Source: Triparma columacea (Eukaryota > Sar > Bolidophyceae > Parmales > Triparmaceae). Taken from it: DNA of 12,049 nucleotides. Positions 1 through 7,327 of the stretch are shown here, piece by piece. The notes beneath the pieces were generated by a model, which saw only the letters and a program-made list of their open reading frames with translations, did no database searches and was not told where the DNA came from. Every line of letters starts with the position of its first letter. The first letter of the stretch is position 1. The position numbers and the translations under genes are program-made. The DNA lies in NCBI GenBank assembly GCA_030267965.1, contig BRYA01000445.1:1-12049 (forward strand). Direction: 5' to 3'.

Positions 1-61
1 TACTATTTTCCCCACCCGCAATGTTTAAAAGAGAGCGCAACCCTAATCTCTGACTTAGTAG

Positions 62-89
62 CCCCCCCCCCCCTCCCCCCCCAAAAAAA
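62..89. repeat. Poly-C / poly-A homopolymer tract
   Basis: Twelve C, one T, eight C, then seven A in a row. This is simple low-complexity sequence prone to slippage and assembly error. Similar C or G runs recur in the window, for example in the intron at 9690-9703. Confidence 0.9.
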
Positions 90-368
90 GAGTGAAGTAG
101 ATAAAAATGTGTTGAACTAACTTGTTGGCGAAAAAAAACCAGTTTTTGAGGAGAGCGTAGGAGTAAAGGCGCCCGATATTGGTTAAATACAGACCTTGAA
201 GTAATTCAGAGCAATTCAATTCGAAAGGGTAAGAAACAAGTTTTAATCTCGTTTTCATGCTCGAATGTTACACTCATTCATTCTGTGCCATAAAACACGT
301 AATTGCTCAAATGTTAACACGTCCCACATTTTCGTATAGTAGTTGTATCGTTTACCACAAATCCGCTT

Positions 369-408
369 AGCTTAAACCAGCTTAAACCCGCCAAAATCCG
401 CCAAAATC
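369..408. repeat. Two back-to-back perfect 10-bp tandem duplications
   Basis: The unit AGCTTAAACC occurs twice in direct succession (369-378, 379-388). It is followed without a gap by CGCCAAAATC twice (389-398, 399-408). Both pairs are exact. No gene start or end is established beside them, so a regulatory role cannot be claimed. Confidence 0.85.
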
Positions 409-493
409 TCTCACATAAACACACAAAATTTAACTACCCCTCTCCCCCCAATAAAAGACTCCCACCAACAACAATATCCATCCAACCCCCCCA

Positions 494-739
494 CTATTGA
501 ACACCCTCTGATATATTGATCGCGTACTCCAGCGCCTTCCCCAGCTCCTCCACTCCCCCCCTCCCCTCCCCCTCCCCCTCCCCCAGTATGGTGAACTCAA
601 AAACCCCGCTAACGATCCCGTACTCGATGTCCGCCACCAGTGTCTCGTCCCCCGGTGGTTCCTCCCCCCTCCTCTTGCAGTTCACCTTCACCCTGTCCCT
701 GATCTTGTCTAGGGTCGTGTCGCTGCACCACCCTACCAT
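494..739 (-). CDS. Orphan short reading frame, possible 3' exon or gene remnant
   Basis: The frame encodes about 81 residues from an in-frame ATG at 739 to a stop at 494. I do not recognise the product. Its composition looks coding, with many G-rich Gly/Glu/Asp codons as in the downstream plus-strand genes and a plausible stretch reading VADIEYGIVSGVFEFTILG. A low-complexity Gly-Glu run follows, produced by repeated GGGGAG. It lies just downstream of the minus-strand gene at 786-1229, so it could be that gene's last exon. However, no GTGAG or GTAAG donor like those of the other introns is present there. The only splice I could construct uses GTACAA near 812 and an acceptor near 728, and it is weak. 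It may equally be a separate small gene or a remnant. Confidence 0.25.
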   Translation of the reverse strand: MVGWCSDTTLDKIRDRVKVNCKRRGEEPPGDETLVADIEYGIVSGVFEFTILGEGEGEGRGGVEELGKALEYAINISEGVQ

Positions 740-785
740 ACCCACTGTAGTCTTGTTTCACAAACCCTCTCCCTCTTCTTGCAAT

Positions 786-1229
786 CTACAATCCCAACAT
801 GTCCTTGTACACATTTAGCGTGCTTTCATTAGCCCAATACGTACCGAAGTTCGAATGTTTCCCCTTATTGATCGCACGTCGAAACACCTCGTCTGCCTTG
901 TCATCATCGTCCAAGACAAACTCAATTTCCCCAATTTTCGCCTTCCTCAATCCAGTCACTTCGACCTGTCTTGACATGTTTGCCAGTGCGGTGAGCTCAG
1001 GTGGGGAAATGCCAATACGCGTCTCTTTGTCATTCTTTATAGCGCAAACACTAAGGTTGCAACCAAAAGGAGAAAACTTCATGCAAACGAGTGCATGGAC
1101 AGAGGCCGCATCGTCGCAAAATGATTTTCCTTGCTTGACCAATACATTATGTGCGAACTCGTACACCTTATTGACGTTTGTGGTCTCTGATGATTTGTGT
1201 GACGATCGTACCTTTGATTGAGATGCCAT
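786..1229 (-). CDS. Hypothetical protein, 147 residues, unrecognised
   Basis: The frame runs from an ATG at 1229 to a stop at 786, and I do not recognise the family. The first 20 residues form a Ser/Thr-rich hydrophilic leader (start SQSKVRSSHKSSETTNV). It matches the N-terminus of the ankyrin-MYND protein upstream almost residue for residue (there SQSEVQSSHNSSETTNV), and the two share their upstream DNA as well. After the leader the proteins are unrelated. The body has two Cys residues and a run of Asp (IEFVLDDDDKADEVF), and its last part is mixed helix-like sequence. No signal peptide or membrane segment is visible. The protein could end here or, less likely, splice to the frame at 494-739. 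That the gene is real is supported by the conserved start and flank. Its function is unknown. Confidence 0.5.
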   Translation of the reverse strand: MASQSKVRSSHKSSETTNVNKVYEFAHNVLVKQGKSFCDDAASVHALVCMKFSPFGCNLSVCAIKNDKETRIGISPPELTALANMSRQVEVTGLRKAKIGEIEFVLDDDDKADEVFRRAINKGKHSNFGTYWANESTLNVYKDMLGL

Positions 1230-1395
1230 TTTTGAGCGAACTTATCCCGAATGTAAGTTTGCAGCGGCAAATTACGATGTGAAAGTGATCAATAAAGCCT
1301 TGAGGCTACTCCACTTAGGCAGAAGTGTCGTGTATGTGCTAATATTGGAGTGCAACCAAATCTGCCACCACACCAACCCCAAAATCTGTGCTCTG
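1175..1395. repeat. Copy A of a duplicated 5' flank plus about 20 codons
   Basis: This segment matches 2635-2850 at a constant offset of 1460 bp. Over 1181-1370 I count 16 mismatches in 190 positions by eye, about 92% identity. Beyond 1370 the match resumes after a 5-bp gap. It covers the first codons of the minus-strand gene starting at 1229 and about 160 bp of its upstream DNA. Confidence 0.92.
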
Positions 1396-1537
1396 TTCCT
1401 CCTGCCTCTGAGAAAGTTTTTTCAGAGAAATATGAAGTTGTTCATTCTCACGCTAATCGCAATAAAAAATAAGCAATTTGATGTACATCGAATTCTGAAA
1501 AATTGCTTATAGCCGCCGCATTACTGTATTGTTTCGT
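1230..1537. other. Intergenic region between two minus-strand genes
   Basis: This region of about 308 bp is the presumed promoter of the gene starting at 1229 and the 3' flank of the MYND gene ending at 1538. It contains duplicated segment A and, at 1469-1510, an inverted repeat. The plus-strand frame at 1279-1512 has no coding character. I found no clear TATA box. Confidence 0.6.
1469..1510. repeat. 11-bp inverted repeat with a palindromic loop
   Basis: ATAAGCAATTT at 1469-1479 is exactly complementary to AAATTGCTTAT at 1500-1510. The 20-nt loop itself contains the perfect 10-bp palindrome GATGTACATC at 1480-1489. The element lies about 28 bp downstream of the minus-strand MYND stop codon, so it would fall in that transcript's 3' UTR. 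A role in 3'-end processing or mRNA stability is inference only. Confidence 0.75.
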
Positions 1538-2689
1538 TCACTTCTTCTTACCCCTACCCTTCTTGCCCTTCTTGCCATTCCTTCCCGACGCAGCTGCTCC
1601 TTCCGCTACTCCCCCACCCGCTACTCCCACATCAGCCCCTCCCGCCGCCACTCCCTTCCCTGTCTTGGATCTTTTCTTGACCATTGCCTCACTCTCCCCC
1701 CTCTCATTCAGCGGTCCCGTGCATAGCACCTTGTGCTCCCTCCAGTGCTTGACCTGACAATCCCTCGAGCAGTAGGCGATAGTGCGACACGGACACACTA
1801 GGAGCTTGTCGCGCCCCTTGGCAGTGAGAGCCTCACAAACCTCGCAGCAGAAGGGACGGCCTTGAAGGTACTGTTTCGTGATGTTGGTGATTGTAGGATC
1901 GCGATAGGAAGGAGGGGCTAAATTGAATTTATCTCTGACTACGTCGGAATTGGGCTTTCCGAGATGAAGGAATGTTACGAACATCTTTATTGCGACATCT
2001 CTACTAAGGCTAGGGAGATCTCCCTTGCACGCGTAGAGGCAGTACCTAAACACATTATCCATGTCGTCGGTGGTTGGAATAGCACCGCGCGTGAGAAACA
2101 GCCTGCATATGTCGTCTGCTCCGTAACTGAAAGCACAAGCAAGTGGTGAAAGAACACGTCCATCAGGGGCAACAAATGTCTTGTTCACATTTACTCCATG
2201 ATCGAGGAGTGTTATGGCCTGATCAATGTGCCCCATATAAGCAGCAAGCATCAAAAGATTGGTAAAATTACCCCCCACCCCTTCGACTCGTAGGTCTATA
2301 TTAGGGTCAAGTCCATGTTCTAAGAGCAATCTCAAGATTGTTGAATTGTCACTATTCCTTATTGATGTGACTGCGGCCATGTACATGGCTTCCTTGTTGT
2401 CCAAGCCAGCGTCTAAGGTAAGCTTGACCATCTCAACATTATCGTGAATTGAGGCCGCTGTGAGGACTGAAATTACCCTCCAATCCTCACCAACATGCAC
2501 TGAATAAACTCCTAACAAAACCTCAGGACCATGTTCCTTGGCATACCCCTTGATGCGATCCCAGTCTTGCTCACCAGCTAAATCTAAGCACAACTGCTGA
2601 CCTTCTGTCAAATCGTCCCAACAAGGCACTGCCACATTTGTGGTCTCTGATGAATTGTGTGACGATTGTACCTCTGATTGTGATTCCAT
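1538..2689 (-). CDS. Ankyrin-repeat, MYND zinc-finger protein
   Basis: The product has 383 residues, in one exon from an ATG at 2689. After a Ser/Thr-rich leader (1-20), residues about 72-205 contain ankyrin-like repeats; recognisable pieces are TLDAGLDNKEAMYMAA, LLLEHGLDPN, LMLAAYMGHIDQAITLLDHG and SPLACAFSYGADDICRLFL. A MYND zinc finger follows at residues 282-323. The putative zinc ligands are C282, C285, C299, C301, C307, C311, H319 and C323, including YCSRDC and the HWREHKVLC end, so the finger looks intact. The C-terminal 60 residues are low-complexity Ala/Gly, then a Lys-rich tail (KKGKKGRGKKK), a possible nuclear or nucleolar signal. MYND fingers and ankyrin repeats both mediate protein binding, so an adaptor role is likely. 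The partner and any enzymatic activity are unknown; no SET domain is present. It is divergent from the CorC-like gene at 2898 and shares its leader and upstream DNA with the gene at 786-1229. Confidence 0.88.
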   Translation of the reverse strand: MESQSEVQSSHNSSETTNVAVPCWDDLTEGQQLCLDLAGEQDWDRIKGYAKEHGPEVLLGVYSVHVGEDWRVISVLTAASIHDNVEMVKLTLDAGLDNKEAMYMAAVTSIRNSDNSTILRLLLEHGLDPNIDLRVEGVGGNFTNLLMLAAYMGHIDQAITLLDHGVNVNKTFVAPDGRVLSPLACAFSYGADDICRLFLTRGAIPTTDDMDNVFRYCLYACKGDLPSLSRDVAIKMFVTFLHLGKPNSDVVRDKFNLAPPSYRDPTITNITKQYLQGRPFCCEVCEALTAKGRDKLLVCPCRTIAYCSRDCQVKHWREHKVLCTGPLNERGESEAMVKKRSKTGKGVAAGGADVGVAGGGVAEGAAASGRNGKKGKKGRGKKK

Positions 2690-2850
2690 TTTTGAGCGAA
2701 CCTATCCCGAATGTAAGTTTATAGCGGCAAATTACGATATGAAAGTGATCAACAAAGCCTTGGAGGTACTCCACTTAGTCAGAAGTGTCGTGTAAGTGCT
2801 AATATTGGAGTCCAACCAAATCTGCCACCAACCCCAAATCTGTGGTTTTT
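2635..2850. repeat. Copy B of the duplicated 5' flank plus about 20 codons
   Basis: This is the partner of 1175-1395. It covers the first codons of the MYND gene and most of the 208-bp gap to the divergent CorC-like gene. Similarity starts at the TTTGTGGTCTCTGA stretch. It fades after the ACCCCAAATCTGTG stretch. Confidence 0.92.
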
Positions 2851-2897
2851 GGAGCGATCGCAGGAGGAGGAAAGTCGAGAAGGCACAAATTTGCTCA
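2690..2897. promoter_or_regulatory. Presumed bidirectional promoter region
   Basis: These 208 bp separate the start codons of two divergent genes, the MYND gene (-) and the CorC-like gene (+), so it probably drives both. Most of it belongs to duplicated segment B, and its 92% match to segment A outside the coding part shows these bases were copied with the leader. I could not identify a TATA box or a specific factor site. Confidence 0.45.
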
Positions 2898-5514
2898 ATG
2901 TTTCTTAAATGTGTTTATATCCGTCTATTTGTCATAATTTTGAGTTTAATAGCCAAGTACTCTGATAGTTATCTCATTAATACGGCATTACACGTGAAAA
3001 ATGTCGAATTAGGGGCCAAATTATCAGCACAGTTGAGATTTGGGGAGAGATTTGACTCGACACTCCCAAAAGTTGCTCACAAAAGTTGGCATAAAAGCGA
3101 TAATAAGATTAGATTAACACACACCTGCTTAAACTCAAAACTAAATGACGATAAATATGAATCATATCGTCAAAACTATCAAATTAGGGAAAAAATGAAG
3201 GAAGACAAACCCGAGGTGGGAGGTTGGAGGATCAGAGTTAGGCTTCAAAATGCTTTAAGGAGACTTCAAAATGCATACACAACCCTAATACCATCTTCAC
3301 TATCATCTGCATCATCATCATCTTCACTATCATCCACTTCTTCACCCACTTCTTCACCCAAACAAATAACAAAGATTGGCACCAGAACCAACCTTATATC
3401 CTCCTGCATAACCCTCCTCTTCTCACTCCTCTTCCCACTCCTCTTCTCCCCCTCTTCAACATTAGCCATGTCCCCCCCCTCCAAGTCCTCCTCTGCCCTA
3501 TCCATAACCCTCACCCAAGCCTCCAAGGTCCGTTTAGTCTCCTCCTTCCTCTCTCTCTTCGTTCTCCTCGCTCTCTTCCACGCCGCCGAGATCGCCATAA
3601 CAACCCTCTACCCATGGAAGGTCCGTGAGTTCGCGGAAGAGGAGGGGGGAATGTGGCTCTCACTAGACGCTGACATTACCAGGGTACTTACCACTATATT
3701 AGTATCCAGCACGACCGCCGGTATATACGCGACCACAGTGTTCGGTAAGCTCGCCGCAGCGTCGGGACCGACGCTGGAGAGATACGCGGCCCCGGCTTTA
3801 ACGTTACTTACGTTGTTCTTCGTTGAGCTGCTACCGAAGAGCATAGGTGTTAGCAACGCTGAGATGGTGGCGAGGAAGCTGGTGCCGCCGATCAACTTTT
3901 TAGCACACATCGTCAGCCCTGTGGGCGTCTGTTTAACGGGACTGGCGAAGAGGGTACTTCGAATCTTCGGCTTCAGCGTTGGGGGTATGGAGCTAGTTAC
4001 GGAGGAGGAGCTAAGGCTGATCGTGAGCGGGGCGAGGGACAGCGGGAGCATAGAGAGCACGGAGGGGGACATGATACAGGCTGTTTTGGACCTGCAGGAT
4101 CAGAAGGTTGAGGAGATCATGAAACCCAGGGTTGAGATCGTAGCGGTTGAGGGAAGCATGAGCGTTGCGAACGTACTAGGGGTCATTAGGGAGTCGGGGT
4201 ACTCCAGGATCCCGGTCTACGAGGGCGAGATCGACAACGTTGTGGGCGTGGTATTGGCGAAGGACCTGATCGACTTCTTCGTGGGGGGACTACAGGTCCG
4301 GGATGACAGACTCGAGAAAATAAAGAACGACAAGGCGGCATACGATAACGTCAAGGAAGAGGACGGCGACGTCGACGGCGACGACACCGTCGCGATACCT
4401 TCAACGAACATAGACCAACCCACAACCGCAGTACCTGACCCAAGGACAGGTCCAACCTCAAGCTACCACTCTGAGCTCTCAAACGCCTCACCCGGGGGGA
4501 CCCAGCCAACCCCGACACCGGCGTTCGGGTTCGGGGGAGGTTACGGAGCCGCGAGCGTGGAGGTCGTAGAGAGGGCATTAACAGGCGCGGAGGTCGCTAG
4601 CAGGATGAGCACGGGTATAGAGGACGCCGGGCTCGTTCAGGACGTCTACTTCGTACCGGAGAGCATGCTGGTCTGGAACGTTCTGCAGGAGATGAAGAAG
4701 AGGAGGGTACATTTGGCTATCGTTGTGGACGAGTACGGGGGGACTGAGGGTTTGGTGAGCTTGGAGGATATTATAGAAGAGGTCGTGGGGGAGATATACG
4801 ACGAGGACGACGAGGAAGAGGTCATGAGGATAGCGGAGGAGGGAGGGATGGTCAGGAGGGAGGACGGGAAGTACAACGTCAGGGGAGGTGAGCAAAAGGA
4901 TAGAGGAGAACGAGATTAAAGGCTGGCAAAAAATACATGTATATGGATATATACTCGCGACAAACTAAATATTACAAACCCTAACTGACGCGCTTCCTCT
5001 CTTGCTTTCACTCCCCCCTACAGACGCGGAGCTTGAGATAGTCGTCGAGGAGCTCGGGCTTGAGGTCGCCGAGGACATCCTCCGTGAGTTTGGCACCATA
5101 AGCGGGTTCCTCGTCTACTCCGCCGGCGAGATTCCCGTAAGGGGCGACGTAATAATGATCGGAAAGTGGCAGTTCAACGTCGCGGGGGCGGACGAGAGGA
5201 GGATACTCGAGGTGGAGATTGAGCCCCTGGTTGGAGGGGTTGACGACGAGGACAGGGAGGAGGACGGGGGGACGAGGGGGGTAAGCAGGGGGGCACTCGA
5301 GGGCAACGGGGGGGGGAACGGTAACGGAAACGCAGCGGGGGGGGAAGGGGGGGGGAGGGGGGACGAAAGCGGGGAGGGGGAGGAATTCGAGTGGGAGAGG
5401 GAAGGGGAGGACATGGTGGATGTTACGGAGGAGGGGGACATCGTGCAGGAAATCGACAAAATTGTGGAGGGGTGCGAGGAAAAGATTGGGTGGGTCGGGG
5501 GGGAGAGAGCATAA
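2898..5514 (+). CDS. CNNM/CorC-like DUF21-CBS membrane protein, possibly plastid-targeted
   Basis: Two exons (2898-4887, 5024-5514) encode about 826 residues. I use the first ATG after an in-frame stop at 2793. Residues 1-26 look like a signal peptide (MFLKCVYIRLFVIILSLIAK). They are followed by a long hydrophilic and Ser-rich leader with a further hydrophobic stretch at 167-191. The DUF21/CNNM membrane domain covers about 206-358 and keeps AAEIAI (E231) and the VELLPK motif (E310, P313, K314). CBS1 is at about 404-461 and CBS2 at about 580-639, with the family signature DEYGGTEG at 611-618. They are separated by an unusual low-complexity linker of about 118 residues. The CorC/HlyC transporter-associated domain starts near 657, crosses the intron (NVRG then DAELEIVVEELG) and ends near 732. 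An acidic Gly-rich tail finishes the protein. CNNM/CorC proteins act in magnesium or divalent-cation export. In Arabidopsis the most CorC-like members (MGR8 and MGR9) are in the chloroplast envelope, so a plastid membrane location is plausible. The leader may be misassigned; the domain calls are firm. Confidence 0.9.
4888..5023 (+). other. Intron (136 bp) in the CorC-like gene
   Basis: The donor is GAG|GTGAGC at 4888 and the acceptor CCCCCCTACAG at 5023, with a candidate branch-point CTAAC at 4981-4985 ahead of a pyrimidine tract. Splicing joins phase-1 ends to give an Asp codon and restores the CorC/HlyC domain across the junction. Retention would stop translation at 4917-4919, removing most of that domain. 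Confidence 0.92.
5266..5362 (+). repeat. G-run cluster in coding exon 2
   Basis: Within 97 bp there are six runs of six to nine G on the coding strand, plus a shorter GGG. They encode Gly and Glu of the disordered C-terminal tail of the CorC-like protein. The arrangement meets the usual spacing for G-quadruplex formation. It is also a place where indel errors would shift the frame. Confidence 0.85.
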
Positions 5515-5762
5515 TCGTAGGCGTAAGGAGCAGTTTTAAGCACAACAAAAACAACTTTCATCACTCTTAAAAATACAAGAAATCATCTCAAAGTCTCAAT
5601 TCTTACTTTTTCATTGTTTTCCCTTCATTTTTCCTTTACTTCTAAGAGCTTAATTAGATAGCCCTAAAATAGCTCAGGGAGCAGCATGAGCATGTCGCTT
5701 CTGAAAAGAGCTAAAGAATATGAAACTTTTCTTGCCTACATTGTTCAACATTGATTTTAGAG
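5515..5762. other. Short 3'-3' intergenic region
   Basis: These 248 bp of AT-rich sequence lie between the stop codons of two convergent genes, the CorC-like gene (+) and the LRR gene (-). No canonical AATAAA was found on either strand here. Transcripts probably terminate within it, possibly with overlapping 3' ends. Confidence 0.5.
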
Positions 5763-7010
5763 TTACAGGAATTCCAGAATAACTCTCCACATAACTTTCG
5801 GGAGCCTCTTGCGTGTCGCAGTTACCCCAAGTGTTTGCGCTTCACCTCCGTCCTGTCGCTTCCTCTTCTTTTGGTCCGTAAAGAGTATCTTGAGGCAGGA
5901 CAGAACGGTGACGCGTGCAAGGATGCGGTGCCACCTAGAATGGAGAAGAGCTGGGACAGTCGGCATATTTTGATCTGCAGCGGCAGAGATTAGGGCAATG
6001 CAGTTCCAGAAGCACTGTTCACCGATGGAGACGGCAGGAGATAAACTGATTCTAGTCAGGGCTGTGCATCCGTGGAAGGCTTGAATGCTGATCGTCATCA
6101 CTGAGTCGGGGATTGTGATGGCCGTGAGGGAGGAGCATTCCCAGAAGGCGCCACAGTCAATCGTCGTCACTCCGTCTGGGATTGTGATGGCTGATAGGGA
6201 GGAGCATCCCCTGAAGGCGTTCTCGCAAATCGTTGTCACTGAGTCCGGGATTGTGATGGCTGCGAGGGAGGAGCAATGTAAGAAGGCGCACTCGCTAATC
6301 TCCGTAACTCCTTCCGGGATTGTGATGGCTGCGAGGGAGGAGCATTCCCTGAAGGCGTCTTCGCCAATCGACGTCACTGTGTCCGGGATTGTCATGGCTG
6401 CGAGGGAGGAGCATCTTTGGAAGGCGTAATCGCCAATCGATGTCAATCCGTCCGGGATTGTGATGGCTGCGAGGGTGGAGCACTGAAAGAAGGCGTACTT
6501 GCTAATTGTAGTCACTCCGTCCGGGATTGTGATGGCTGCGAGGGAGGAGCATTCGTAGAAGGCGAACTCGCCAATCGTCGCCACTGAGTCCGGGATGGTG
6601 ATGGCTGTGAGGGAGGAGCATCCCCAGAAGGCGCCAATGCCAATCGTCGTCACAGAGTCCGGGAGTGTGATGGCTGCGAGGGAGGAGCATCCCAAGAAGG
6701 CCTCACTGCCAATCGACGTCACTCCGTCCGGAATTGTGATGGCTGATAGGGAGGAGCATCCCCTGAAGGCGTTCTCGCAAATCGTTGTCACTGAGTCCGG
6801 GATTGTGATGGCTGCGAGGGAGGAGCAATCGTTGAAGGCGTCGTTTCCAATCTTTGTCACTCCGTCCGGGATGGTGATGGCTGCGAGGGAGGAGCATCCG
6901 CAGAAAGCCTTAACGCCAATCGTCGTCACTCCCTTTGCAAAAGTCACCTCTGTGAGTTCACGATCAAAATAGAATGTCTCTTCGCCAGAATATACTGCTG
7001 ATTTGGGCAT
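5763..7010 (-). CDS. BspA-like leucine-rich repeat (LRR_5) protein
   Basis: The product has 415 residues, in one exon from an ATG at 7010. After an 18-residue head come 13 perfect-length 23-residue repeats (19-317) and a 22-residue last one (318-339). The consensus is LAAITIPDGVTTIGxxAFxxCSS, the signature of the LRR_5/BspA family. Such repeats build a curved beta-solenoid used for protein binding, and they are abundant in some protists. There is no signal peptide, so the protein is probably intracellular. The C-terminal 76 residues are different: a Trp/Leu-rich part (LLHSRWHRILARV), a basic cluster (DQKKRKRQ) and a final LPKVMWRVILEFL that faintly resembles an F-box start; that last idea is speculative. 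Repeats 3-4 and 11-12 are nearly identical in DNA, which shows recent internal exchange. The gene is divergent from the dioxygenase fusion gene. Confidence 0.9.
   Translation of the reverse strand: MPKSAVYSGEETFYFDRELTEVTFAKGVTTIGVKAFCGCSSLAAITIPDGVTKIGNDAFNDCSSLAAITIPDSVTTICENAFRGCSSLSAITIPDGVTSIGSEAFLGCSSLAAITLPDSVTTIGIGAFWGCSSLTAITIPDSVATIGEFAFYECSSLAAITIPDGVTTISKYAFFQCSTLAAITIPDGLTSIGDYAFQRCSSLAAMTIPDTVTSIGEDAFRECSSLAAITIPEGVTEISECAFLHCSSLAAITIPDSVTTICENAFRGCSSLSAITIPDGVTTIDCGAFWECSSLTAITIPDSVMTISIQAFHGCTALTRISLSPAVSIGEQCFWNCIALISAAADQNMPTVPALLHSRWHRILARVTVLSCLKILFTDQKKRKRQDGGEAQTLGVTATRKRLPKVMWRVILEFL
5994..6956 (-). repeat. Tandem 69-bp repeats encoding LRR_5 units
   Basis: Fourteen units of 69 bp (the last 66 bp) make up most of the LRR gene. 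Because 69 is divisible by three, several other frames on both strands stay open and look like repeat proteins. Only the minus-strand frame ending at 5763 matches a known repeat family. Confidence 0.93.
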
Positions 7011-7043
7011 TTTGGGAAGGATTTGGGAAGGATTTGTGAAGGA
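7011..7043 (-). repeat. Three 11-bp tandem repeats abutting the LRR start codon
   Basis: Read on the minus strand, TCCTTCACAAA is followed by two exact copies of TCCTTCCCAAA and then directly by ATG. The repeats form the immediate 5' UTR, and the last AAA supplies the bases before the start codon. This could affect initiation, or be simple slippage. Confidence 0.85.
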
Positions 7044-7327
7044 TGAAACAAATAGTACTGATAGCGCTTGAGTTGGGGTATGGCGTGAATGTTTGATGGA
7101 GAGGATGAGATTGAAAGTTAGGGATTTGGAGACGATGTAGTTTTGTTGGGGACCAAATTTGAGCTAAAACTACAATGTGTTTGGATATGGTGTGGGTAGT
7201 TGTATAGTTGTGTTTGTATTGTGAAGAGTTTCGAAGGTCGTAAAAAGTATCTAAGCCTATAATACAGCTTTCTTGTTCCGAATTTCCAGGAATTTGTGCA
7301 TTTATGAGCAAAAGGGAATAAGAGGCA
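7011..7327. promoter_or_regulatory. Divergent promoter region of LRR and dioxygenase-fusion genes
   Basis: These 317 bp lie between opposite start codons. They hold the 11-bp repeats next to the LRR gene. A TATAAT-like element sits at 7259-7264, about 65 bp upstream of the plus-strand ATG at 7328. The element is only a visual match. A minus-strand open frame across this region (6964-7422) has no recognisable content. Confidence 0.4.

Larger units (their letters stand above)
1..493. other. Gene-free stretch with homopolymer and short tandem repeats
   Basis: I see no convincing gene here. The only frame of any length, a minus-strand one at 55-258, runs through the homopolymer region and shows no domain or codon pattern. 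The stretch is AT-rich. It contains a C12-T-C8 tract at 62-82 followed by seven A, and two adjacent perfect 10-bp tandem duplications at 369-408. It lies 3' of the minus-strand frame at 494-739. Confidence 0.6.

Noticed and set aside
55..258. 67-residue minus-strand frame over the poly-C tract
   Set aside because: Its end is made by the homopolymer (Gly run) and the rest shows no coding pattern.
516..1221. Plus-strand open frames of 100 and 140 residues
   Set aside because: They are antisense to better-supported minus-strand frames, rich in Ser/Pro from C-runs, and show no domain.
2796..2897. Upstream extension of the CorC-like protein to a GTG at 2796
   Set aside because: GTG is not a usual eukaryotic start, and this part is the duplicated promoter segment. 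The first ATG at 2898 also yields a signal-peptide-like start.
3266..4072. Minus-strand open frames inside the CorC-like gene
   Set aside because: They are shadows of a clear DUF21/CBS reading frame on the plus strand.
5994..6956. The 69-bp tandem array considered as a CRISPR or satellite array
   Set aside because: There are no unique spacers between short identical repeats. The periodicity is explained by 23-residue LRR_5 units.
6085..6972. Plus-strand and other-frame open frames with a 23-residue periodicity opposite the LRR gene
   Set aside because: They are by-products of a 69-bp repeat, divisible by three, which keeps several frames open. Only the minus-strand frame matches a known repeat family and has a proper unique head and tail.
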